A stretch of 64,000 nt of DNA, taken from positions 1,922,001-1,986,000 of the forward strand of contig NZ_CP095864.1 in the NCBI RefSeq assembly GCF_023100845.1, read 5' to 3'. Numbering within the stretch: the stretch's first letter is position 1; every line of letters starts with the position of its first letter. The notes beneath the pieces were generated by a model, which searched no databases, was not told the DNA's origin, and saw nothing but the letters and a program-made list of their open reading frames with translations. Positions 34,458 to 41,628 of this stretch are shown here, in pieces. A program made the position numbers and the translations under genes. Source of the DNA: Gordonia sp. PP30 (GTDB taxonomy: Bacteria > Actinomycetota > Actinomycetes > Mycobacteriales > Mycobacteriaceae).

Positions 34458-35999
34458 ATGATCGAGGGGCCGGTGGCGACGTCGCTCGGGGAGCTCGTGG
34501 ACGCCGCCGCGCGGACCGCCGCGACCCGGTCCCGGACGGTGAAGATCGAGGTGCTGGCCGGGCTGTTGTCGCGGCTCGCCGAGGCCGAGATCCCGGTCGC
34601 CGTGGGCCTGCTGCTCGGCAGCCCGGTGCAGGGCCGGCTCGGTGTCGGATGGCGCAGCGTGGCCGGCGTCCGGCCCGCTCCGGCCGCCGCATCGTCGCTG
34701 ACGCTCGGCGACGTCGACGCCGCGTTCACCCGGCTCGCCGGCGCGGCCGGCGCCGGATCCACGACGGTCCGCCGCGAGACCCTAAGCGGACTGCTCGGCC
34801 GGGCGACCGCCGGCGAACAGGACTTCCTGGTCCGGGTGATCACCGGGGAGGTCCGGACCGGCGCGCTCGCCGGGGTCCTCACCGATGCGGCGGCGGTGGC
34901 CGCCGGGCAGCGCAAGGACCTCCTGCGCCGCGCCGCCATGCTGTCCGGCGACCTCGGCACGACCGCCGCGCGGGCCCTCGCCGGGGACGACCTGAGCACC
35001 ATCGGCCTGACACCCGGCATCCCGGTCGCACCGATGCTGGCCGCGTCGGCGCCGGATGTGGCGGAGGCCCTCGCGGTCACCGGGCCCGCGTCGGTCGAGC
35101 ACAAGCTCGACGGCGCCCGCCTGCAAGTGCATCGCGTCGGCGGTGAGGTGCGCGCGTTCACGCGCAGTCTGGCGGAGGTGACCGAGCGCGTCCCGGAGGT
35201 CGTCGAGTTGGTCGCCGGCTTCCCCGGCGGTGACCTGGTCCTCGACGGGGAGACGCTGACGCTCGACGCCGACGGCCGGGCGCGGCCGTTCCAGGATACC
35301 ATGAGCCGGTTCGGCGGCACCGTCGACGCCGCCCTCTCGGTCTCGTTCTTCGACGTCCTCTACGCAGACGGGCGCAGCCTGATCGACGAACCGCTGCGCG
35401 TCCGGCGCGAGGTGCTCGCCTCGATCGCCGGTCCCGAGGTGATCGGCGGCGGCCTCGCCGCGCCGGGCGAGGGCGCGGGCCACCTGCTCGACGAGGCACT
35501 CGCCGCCGGACACGAAGGGGTGATGGTCAAGTCGCTCGATGCGCCCTACGCGGCCGGGCGGCGCGGCGCCCACTGGATCAAGGTGAAGCCGGTCTACACC
35601 TACGACCTGGTGGTGCTCGCCGTCGAACGCGGTTCCGGCCGCCGCACCGGCTGGCTGTCGAACCTGCACCTCGGGGCGCGCGACCCCGACGGGCGCTTCG
35701 GTGAGCCGGGCGGCTTCGTCATGGTCGGCAAGACGTTCAAGGGCCTCACCGACGAGACCCTGCGCTGGCAGACCGAGTTCTTCCCGACCATCGCCACCGG
35801 CGACGACGGCTACGTGCTGCACGTCGACCCGGTCGTCGTGGTCGAGATCGCCATCGACGGCGTGCAGCGCTCCACGCGCTATCCGGGCGGCGTGGCGCTG
35901 CGGTTCGCGCGCGTCAAGCGCTACCGCATCGGCGACGACGCCAAACCCGCCGCCGACGCCGACACCATCGACACCCTCCGCGCGCTGCTGCGCGAGTGA
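34458..35999 (+). CDS. ligB: ATP-dependent DNA ligase LigB
   Basis: A 513-residue ATP-dependent ligase with the N-terminal DNA-binding domain (about 1-190), the adenylation domain with the KxDG motif around Lys216 (SVEHKLDGARLQ), then DGETLTLD, FFDVLYADG, EGVMVKSLDAPY and WIKVKPVYTYDLVVLA, and an OB-fold C-terminus. Length and layout match mycobacterial LigB (Rv3062 type), a non-essential repair ligase. ATG 34458. Divergent from the UDG-DUF488 gene, 44 bp between starts. Confidence 0.94.
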   Translation: MIEGPVATSLGELVDAAARTAATRSRTVKIEVLAGLLSRLAEAEIPVAVGLLLGSPVQGRLGVGWRSVAGVRPAPAAASSLTLGDVDAAFTRLAGAAGAGSTTVRRETLSGLLGRATAGEQDFLVRVITGEVRTGALAGVLTDAAAVAAGQRKDLLRRAAMLSGDLGTTAARALAGDDLSTIGLTPGIPVAPMLAASAPDVAEALAVTGPASVEHKLDGARLQVHRVGGEVRAFTRSLAEVTERVPEVVELVAGFPGGDLVLDGETLTLDADGRARPFQDTMSRFGGTVDAALSVSFFDVLYADGRSLIDEPLRVRREVLASIAGPEVIGGGLAAPGEGAGHLLDEALAAGHEGVMVKSLDAPYAAGRRGAHWIKVKPVYTYDLVVLAVERGSGRRTGWLSNLHLGARDPDGRFGEPGGFVMVGKTFKGLTDETLRWQTEFFPTIATGDDGYVLHVDPVVVVEIAIDGVQRSTRYPGGVALRFARVKRYRIGDDAKPAADADTIDTLRALLRE

Positions 36000-36014
36000 T
36001 CCCGGGCCGGGGGA

Positions 36015-36824
36015 TCAGACCGCGCGGGCCTGCCAGCGGCCGTCGTGCCGGGAGATCTCGATCGGGTAGTCGAAGGCGGCGCTGACGTTCTCGGTGGTGA
36101 GGACGTCGGCGGCGTCGCCGGCCGCGAGCAGCCGGCCGTCGCCGATCAGCATCGCGTGCGTCGTGCTGACCGGCAGTTCCTCCAGATGATGCGTCACCAG
36201 CACGGTCGCGAGGTCCGGGTGGGTGTGGTGCAGGTCGTCGACCGTGCGCAGGAAACGCTCGCGGGCGGCGACGTCGAGCCCGGTGGTGGGCTCGTCGAGC
36301 AGCAGGATCTCCGGGTCGGGGAGCAGCGCGCGGGCGATCAGCGCCCGGCCGCGCTCGCCCTGCGAGAGGTTCGGCCACACCGCGTCGCGGATCGGGCGCA
36401 GCCCGAGCGCGGTGATCAGTTCCTCGGCGCGGGCGAGGACCGCAGGTTCGGGCGACCAGCGGGGGACCAGGTCGTTGCTGCCCGTCTCCCCGGTCAGTAC
36501 CACCTCGAACACCGTCAGCGGCGACGACAACGGGTGCCGCGGATTCACGTGGCCGATCGAGTGCTTCAGCGCGCGGAGGTCGACGGTGCCGAGCCGATGC
36601 CCGAGCACCGTCGCCGTGCCGCGGGTCGGGTGCGCGGTCGCGCCGCAGATACTCAGGATGGTGCTCTTGCCCGCGCCGTTCGGGCCGATCAGCGCCCAGT
36701 GCTCACCGGCGCGCACCGTGAACGACACCTCGCGGAGAATCGGCCGGCCGCTCCGCACGAAGTCGACGGCGTCGAACTCGAGGACCGGTGCGGGCGGAGC
36801 GGAAGAAAGGGAATCGGTGCTCAC
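36015..36824 (-). CDS. Stand-alone ABC transporter ATP-binding protein
   Basis: A 269-residue ABC ATPase: Walker A GPNGAGKST, a GHVNPRHPLSS region where the Q-loop is expected, signature NLSQGERGRALIARAL, Walker B ILLLDEPTTGLD and switch VTHHLEELP. No permease or binding protein gene adjoins it. This type (ModF/YlmA-like, NPRHP) often occurs alone in actinobacteria and may not serve a transporter. Convergent with ligB, 15 bp between stops. Confidence 0.88.
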   Translation of the reverse strand: MSTDSLSSAPPAPVLEFDAVDFVRSGRPILREVSFTVRAGEHWALIGPNGAGKSTILSICGATAHPTRGTATVLGHRLGTVDLRALKHSIGHVNPRHPLSSPLTVFEVVLTGETGSNDLVPRWSPEPAVLARAEELITALGLRPIRDAVWPNLSQGERGRALIARALLPDPEILLLDEPTTGLDVAARERFLRTVDDLHHTHPDLATVLVTHHLEELPVSTTHAMLIGDGRLLAAGDAADVLTTENVSAAFDYPIEISRHDGRWQARAV

Positions 36825-36892
36825 CCGTCCACCGTATCGACCGGCCGCACTGGCAAGATGGAGGGATCGGGCCGACGGTGAAAGGGCAGCAC

Positions 36893-37426
36893 ATGCGCGC
36901 GATGCTTCATGGACGACGAGCGGCGTTCGCGCTGTTCACGGCGCTGGCGGTGGCGGGGACAGCGGTCTCGGTACCGTCGGCGGCCGAGGCCGCGCCGCCG
37001 AAGGCCGGTGCGAACGTGCTCGGCATCCCGCTGGCCCCCGGCACCGCGGGCCTCACCCCGCGGCTCGCCGTCGGCTACTCCCTGGCCGCCAACGACGCGC
37101 ACGCGGCGGGCGTGCCCCTGTACATCAACTCCGGCAAGCGCAGCCGCGCCGAACAGGAACGACTGTGGCGCGACGGGCTGCGGACCTACGGCAGCCCGGG
37201 CGCGGCACGCCGCTGGGTGCTGCCGCCGGGCGAGTCGACGCACGTCACCGGCGAGGCCGTCGACGTGGCGCCGCGGGCCGGGGCCGCCTGGCTGCAGCGC
37301 AACGGCTACCGCTACGGACTCTGCCGCCCGTTCGGCAACGAATGGTGGCACTTCGAGTCGCTGACCTTCCCGGGCACCGCGTGCCCACCGCGGATCCCGG
37401 ACGCCTCCCACCGCTCGGGGCGCTGA
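36893..37426 (+). CDS. Secreted VanY-type D-Ala-D-Ala carboxypeptidase (M15B)
   Basis: A 177-residue exported peptidase. The signal peptide covers about residues 1-32 (hydrophobic core FALFTALAVAGTAVSV, cleavage after AEA). The mature domain has the M15 zinc motif S-x-H-x-x-G-x-A-V-D (STHVTGEAVDV) and the second site NEWWHFE. It should trim peptidoglycan stem peptides in the cell wall. ATG 36893 is chosen for the AAAGGG ribosome-binding site and intact signal peptide, not the longer open frame. Confidence 0.88.
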   Translation: MRAMLHGRRAAFALFTALAVAGTAVSVPSAAEAAPPKAGANVLGIPLAPGTAGLTPRLAVGYSLAANDAHAAGVPLYINSGKRSRAEQERLWRDGLRTYGSPGAARRWVLPPGESTHVTGEAVDVAPRAGAAWLQRNGYRYGLCRPFGNEWWHFESLTFPGTACPPRIPDASHRSGR

Positions 37427-37482
37427 CCAGCGGGTTCCGGCGATGTTTCGCCAATCGGCCAGGAATGGGTAAGGATATATCG

Positions 37483-38157
37483 GTGCCTGAGTATGTGTCG
37501 TACGAAGAGTTCGGCCGTAACTTCTTCGAAGTCGCGGTGACCGAAGACCGTATCGGGGCCGCCTTTTCCGCGATCGCCGGCGAAGAGTTTCAGGTGGGGC
37601 CGCTGCCCGCCGGACCCGCGGGTGTCGTCAAGGTGATCGCCGACGTGCGGATCGCCGCACCGGAGATCACCCGCGACGTCGGCGAGCTGATCACCTTCAC
37701 CGTCCGGCTGCCGCTGGCCATCGGGCTGCTGATCGACCTCAAGCTGGACCGCATCCGGTACGACGTCGACGGCCTGATCACGCTGCCGCTGACCGTCCGC
37801 TGCGCCAAGCCCCTGGAACTGCGCATCGAGGTCGACCCGCCGGCTCCGCGCGACGTCTTCGTCGACGTCGCCTCCCGCAACATGCGCGGCGAGATCATCC
37901 GCAACCTGGCCCAGGTCGACGCCGAGATCCGGCGGGTGATAGCCAAGACCGTCGCCGAGGAGATCGACAAGCCGGAGGTGCGCAAGGCGCGCTACATCGA
38001 CGTCGCCGCCGAACTCGCCCGGGCGCTCGAAGGCCCCGTCGACGACGAAGCGGCCGCCCTCGCGGAGGTTCGCGAACCGCTGGAGCACGCGATCGATGAG
38101 GTGAGCCGCGAGGACACCGAGGCGCTGGAAGTGAGCGATCCGAACGCCGGCGCCTGA
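37483..38157 (+). CDS. Conserved hypothetical protein, cytosolic, 224 aa
   Basis: Begins MPEYVSYEEFGRNFFEVAVT. It has alternating hydrophobic strands (VVKVIADVRIAAPEI, LITFTVRLPLAIGLLIDLKL) that suggest a beta-sandwich or START-like fold, then a charged helical C-terminus. Similar proteins occur in mycolic-acid actinobacteria without a known role, and I cannot name the family. GTG 37483 is preferred with AAGGA 7 nt upstream; ATG 37465 is an alternative. No signal peptide or clear membrane helix. 56 bp after the VanY gene. Confidence 0.75.
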   Translation: MPEYVSYEEFGRNFFEVAVTEDRIGAAFSAIAGEEFQVGPLPAGPAGVVKVIADVRIAAPEITRDVGELITFTVRLPLAIGLLIDLKLDRIRYDVDGLITLPLTVRCAKPLELRIEVDPPAPRDVFVDVASRNMRGEIIRNLAQVDAEIRRVIAKTVAEEIDKPEVRKARYIDVAAELARALEGPVDDEAAALAEVREPLEHAIDEVSREDTEALEVSDPNAGA

Positions 38158-38177
38158 GTCGATGGAACACTGGGTTC

Positions 38178-39179
38178 ATGACGAACTCGGACTCGACAGA
38201 CAACGATCAGCAGGCGAGCTATGTCACGGCGGAGCGGCCGTTCGAGCGGGACACCCGCTACATCGAAACCCGGATCACCCGTGACGGCCGCGACGGCTAC
38301 CCGGTAGAACCGGGCCGCTACCGGCTCGTCGTCTCCTACGCCTGCCCGTGGGCCAACCGGGCGATCATCGTCCGCCGCCTCCTCGGTCTGGAGCGGGCGA
38401 TCTCGATGGGGGTCTGCGGACCTACGCACGACAAGCGATCGTGGACCTTCGACCTCGACCCCGGCGGCGTCGATCCGGTCCTGGGCATCCCGCGCCTGCA
38501 AGACGCCTATTTCGCGCGGATCCCCGGTTACGAGAAGGGCATCACCGTCCCGGCGATCGTCGACGAGCGCAGCGGGGCCGTCGTCACCAACGACTTCCCG
38601 CGGATCACCCTCGACTTCGAGACCGAGTGGGTCGACTATCATCGCCCCGGCGCCCCACTGCTGTATCCGGAGGAGCTGCGCGAGGAGATCGACGAGGTCA
38701 ACGCGCTGGTGTACCGGGACGTCAACAACGGCGTGTACCGGTGCGGCTTCGCCGGATCGCAGGAGTCGTACGACGCCGCCTACGACCGGCTCTTCAACCG
38801 CCTGGACTGGCTGTCCGAACGCCTCGCGACGCAGCGCTACCTGGTCGGCGACACCATCACCGAGGCCGACATCCGGCTGTTCACCACCCTGGCCCGCTTC
38901 GATCCCGTCTACCACGGTCACTTCAAGTGCAACCGGCAGAAGCTGTCCGAGATGCCGGTCCTCTGGGCCTACGCGCGCGACCTGTTCCAGACACCCGGCT
39001 TCGGCGACTGCACCAATTTCGACCACATCAAGCGCCACTACTACCAGGTGCACCGCGACGTGAACCCCTCGGGCATCGTGCCGAAGGGGCCGGATCTGGC
39101 GAACTGGCTCATGCCGCACGGGCGCGAGATGCTGGGCGGTCGCCCGTTTGGCGATGGGGAGCCACCTGCACCGCTCTGA
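38178..39179 (+). CDS. Xi-class glutathione S-transferase family protein (glutathionyl-hydroquinone-reductase-like)
   Basis: A 333-residue protein of the ECM4/YqjG type. The thioredoxin-fold active site reads SYACPWANRAIIVRRL with the expected cysteine. The helical C-terminal domain carries EADIRLFTTLARFDPVYHGHF and KCNRQKL. Actinobacteria make mycothiol rather than glutathione, so the physiological thiol is uncertain. Lies 20 bp after the preceding hypothetical gene. The last 71 bp overlap the convergent gene at 39109-39444. Confidence 0.9.
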   Translation: MTNSDSTDNDQQASYVTAERPFERDTRYIETRITRDGRDGYPVEPGRYRLVVSYACPWANRAIIVRRLLGLERAISMGVCGPTHDKRSWTFDLDPGGVDPVLGIPRLQDAYFARIPGYEKGITVPAIVDERSGAVVTNDFPRITLDFETEWVDYHRPGAPLLYPEELREEIDEVNALVYRDVNNGVYRCGFAGSQESYDAAYDRLFNRLDWLSERLATQRYLVGDTITEADIRLFTTLARFDPVYHGHFKCNRQKLSEMPVLWAYARDLFQTPGFGDCTNFDHIKRHYYQVHRDVNPSGIVPKGPDLANWLMPHGREMLGGRPFGDGEPPAPL

Positions 39180-39444
39180 GTCCTGCCAGCCGACGATCGA
39201 TGTGCCGGCCACTGGTCCTCGGGATGACGCCCAAGGCGTACTCGCCGCGCCGCTCCCGAATGATGCGCCCGCGTCGGCACTCCCAGCGCAGAGCGTCGGA
39301 GATTGCCTTGGAGGGTCGCCCGGCGAACGAGAACCCCTCGACTTCCGCTGTTGCGATCAATTCGGAGATCGTCATCGGAGATCGCTGTCGCAATTCGCCG
39401 ATGACCCAGTGCCGTAGATCTGTTCCCCGCAGTGTGATGCCCAT
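39109..39444 (-). CDS. Small winged-helix-like hypothetical protein
   Basis: A 111-residue protein starting MGITLRGTDLRHWVIGEL. The segments MTISELIATAEVEGF, PSKAISDALRWE and RGRIIRERRGEYAL resemble a winged helix-turn-helix with a beta hairpin, so DNA binding is possible. The frame is open to 39543, but the ATG at 39444 gives the coherent N-terminus. It overlaps the GST gene by 71 bp tail to tail. I cannot assign a family. Confidence 0.6.
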   Translation of the reverse strand: MGITLRGTDLRHWVIGELRQRSPMTISELIATAEVEGFSFAGRPSKAISDALRWECRRGRIIRERRGEYALGVIPRTSGRHIDRRLAGLRAVQVAPHRQTGDRPASRARAA

Positions 39445-39522
39445 GCCGGGATGTTGCCAGCAGCCTCCGACAGTCTTGTGTCCTCCGGCAGACGGCCTGC
39501 GACGCGGCGCAAGCACCCCCGG

Positions 39523-39614
39523 TCTGCCCACTCTGAGCGACAATCGACGTCGGAGGCGGGCGCTGGGCGGGAGAAGGTCCCGGGGCCGAGGAGTTGTCGC
39601 TCAGAGTGGGCAGA
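39523..39614. repeat. 21-bp perfect inverted repeat upstream of the MFS gene
   Basis: Arms at 39523-39543 and 39594-39614 (TCTGCCCACTCTGAGCGACA... and its exact complement) are separated by a 50-nt GC-rich loop. It lies between two divergently oriented genes (winged-helix-like and MFS), so it is not a normal terminator position. It could be a repeated extragenic palindrome, an operator pair or a mobile-element end remnant. No transposase is present. Confidence 0.75.
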
Positions 39615-39716
39615 AAGCGCACACCGCAGCTGCGGCCTTCGATCTCGAATCGACCGGGAATACCGGGGGTACCGTCGTCGTTGAACATCAGCGGAACCCC
39701 GGGAGGTACGACAACG

Positions 39717-41087
39717 ATGGCGAAGCGGCGAACTCAGACATTCGCCGCCCTGTCAGTACCGAACTTTCGCAAATACGTCACCGGGGCCTTCGTCTCCAAC
39801 ATCGGTACCTGGATCCAGCGCGTCGCGCAGGACTGGCTCGTCCTGTCGCTCTCCGGTGGGTCGGCCATGGCCGTCGGCATCACCACGGCGCTGCAGTTCC
39901 TGCCCGCGCTGCTGCTGTCGCCGGTGGGCGGCCTGCTGGCCGACCGTTTCGACAAGCGGAAGATGCTCATCGTCACCCAGTCGTGGATGGCGGTCTCGGC
40001 GCTGCCGCTCGGTCTGCTCGCCGTCACCGGTGTGGCACAGACCTGGCACGTCTATCTGTTCGCGTTCCTCTTCGGCATCGGTTCGGCGCTCGACGCGCCC
40101 GCCCGCCAGGCGTTCGTCTCGGAACTGGTCGGCGGACCCGATGAGCACGGCCGCGACCTGCTGACCAACGCGATCGGACTGAACAGCTCGTCGTTCAACG
40201 CGGCCCGGCTGATCGGCCCCGGGATCGCGGGCTTCATCATGGCGTCGGCCGGTGCCGGCTGGGCGATCCTCACCAACGCCGTCAGCTATCTCGCGTTCCT
40301 GCTGGCCCTGACCCTGCTGGACCGGCGGGCACTGCACCGCAGCGAACCGCTGCCACGCGCGAAGGGCCAGCTCCGCGAGGGCTTCTCGTACGTCTTCCAC
40401 CGGCCCGATCTGGTGGTCGCGCTCGGCGTCGCGTTCGGTGTCGGCACCTTCGGCATGAACTTCCAGATGACCAACGCCCTGATGGTGCGCAACGAGTTCC
40501 ACCTGGGCGCCGAGGTCTACGGAGTCCTCGGCTCGATCCTCGGCATTGGATCGCTGCTGGGGGCGCTGCTCGCCGCACGCCGCGGGAAGGTGCCCAGCCT
40601 GCGCTTCGTGGTCGTGATGGCGATCGTGGTCGGTGTGGTGATCATCGCCTCCGGGCTCACCCCGAACTACGTCTGGTACGCGATCAGTCTGCCGATTCTC
40701 GGCCTGACGGTGCTGCTCAACCTCACCGCGGCCAACATGTACATCCAGACGACCGTCGATCCGCAGGTCCGCGGCCGGGTGATGGCGCTCTACATGACGG
40801 TCCTCATGGGCGGCACCCCGATCGGCGCACCGCTGCTCGGCTGGCTGGCCGAGGTGTTCGGACCGCGTGCCCCGCTCGTGGGCGGCGGTCTGCTGCAACT
40901 GGCGACCATCGCGATCGTGGTGATCGGGGTGCGGCGCGTGGTCGCCCGGCAAGCGGTGGGCGAGGACGTTCAGCTCGACGGTGTCCAGCCCGCGAGTGCC
41001 GCGATCAGCGATCCGGCCAGCACGACGACGGCCACCCCGAGCGCCCAGACGGTCACTACCAAGACCAGCCACAACGTCTTGAGATAG
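39717..41087 (+). CDS. MFS transporter (EntS-like exporter)
   Basis: A 456-residue major facilitator with about 12 hydrophobic segments, of the MFS_3/enterobactin-exporter type. N-terminal NFRKYVTGAFVSNIGTWIQRVAQ, motif A-like GGLLADRFDKRKML, and GSALDAPARQAFVSELV are characteristic. The C-terminal 45 residues (VQLDGVQPASAAISDP onwards) are low-complexity and run through the convergent gene. GGGAGG precedes ATG 39717. Substrate unknown. Confidence 0.88.
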   Translation: MAKRRTQTFAALSVPNFRKYVTGAFVSNIGTWIQRVAQDWLVLSLSGGSAMAVGITTALQFLPALLLSPVGGLLADRFDKRKMLIVTQSWMAVSALPLGLLAVTGVAQTWHVYLFAFLFGIGSALDAPARQAFVSELVGGPDEHGRDLLTNAIGLNSSSFNAARLIGPGIAGFIMASAGAGWAILTNAVSYLAFLLALTLLDRRALHRSEPLPRAKGQLREGFSYVFHRPDLVVALGVAFGVGTFGMNFQMTNALMVRNEFHLGAEVYGVLGSILGIGSLLGALLAARRGKVPSLRFVVVMAIVVGVVIIASGLTPNYVWYAISLPILGLTVLLNLTAANMYIQTTVDPQVRGRVMALYMTVLMGGTPIGAPLLGWLAEVFGPRAPLVGGGLLQLATIAIVVIGVRRVVARQAVGEDVQLDGVQPASAAISDPASTTTATPSAQTVTTKTSHNVLR

Positions 41088-41584
41088 ACCGGCATGAAGG
41101 CGGCCAGCAGCGGCTGACGTTCCGCATCCGGCGTCACCCGCGCGGTGAACGCGCCCACCAGCCGGGCCATCCGCCACAGCGTTCCCGGCCGCCACAGCGT
41201 CGTGGGCGCGTCGGCGGCGAGGGACGCGAGGTCGCTCAGCTCGGTGCCCGAGCGCACGTCGGCGGCGTAGTCGCGCGCCTGCCGGGCCAGATTGTCGGGC
41301 CGCTCGATGGCCCGGGTGAGCGGTGCGAGCCGCCGGTGGGCGACGATCGGGAGCGCGACCGCGGGCAGGCACAGCAGAATGACGATCATCACACCGATCG
41401 GCAGTCGCCACTGGTCGGCGTGCCGCCAGGTGACGATCCCGACGGCCATCGCGATCACTCCCAGCAGCGCCGCCAGGGCCGCGATCGCGAAGATCAGCAG
41501 CCGCAGCCCGCGGCCGGTCACCTCCAGGGCACGGGCGAATCGCTCGGCGACCCGCCTGCGCTGGGCGTCGTCGGAATCGGGCAC
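40970..41584 (-). CDS. Conserved membrane protein, 204 aa
   Basis: Hydrophobic segments around LLIFAIAALAALLGVIAMAV, LPIGVMIVILLCLPAVALPI and LWLVLVVTVWALGVAVVVLA predict three membrane helices with a central cytosolic region. No known domain recognised. Its 3' end overlaps the 3' end of the convergent MFS gene by 118 bp. It starts 44 bp from the divergent tex gene. Confidence 0.75.
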   Translation of the reverse strand: MPDSDDAQRRRVAERFARALEVTGRGLRLLIFAIAALAALLGVIAMAVGIVTWRHADQWRLPIGVMIVILLCLPAVALPIVAHRRLAPLTRAIERPDNLARQARDYAADVRSGTELSDLASLAADAPTTLWRPGTLWRMARLVGAFTARVTPDAERQPLLAAFMPVYLKTLWLVLVVTVWALGVAVVVLAGSLIAALAGWTPSS

Positions 41585-41628
41585 GCCTCACTGTAGCCGC
41601 ATCGCCGGCGCCCGGTAGCCTTGCGCGG

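Noticed and set aside
37465..37483. ATG 37465 as start of the 224-aa hypothetical gene
   Set aside because: Possible, but the AAGGA sequence at 37471-37475 lies between it and GTG 37483 at proper distance for the latter, so GTG was preferred.
39594..41087. Longer MFS protein starting at TTG 39594 inside the inverted repeat
   Set aside because: ATG 39717 has a GGGAGG ribosome-binding site and gives the family-typical N-terminus; the extra 41 codons read through the repeat arm.
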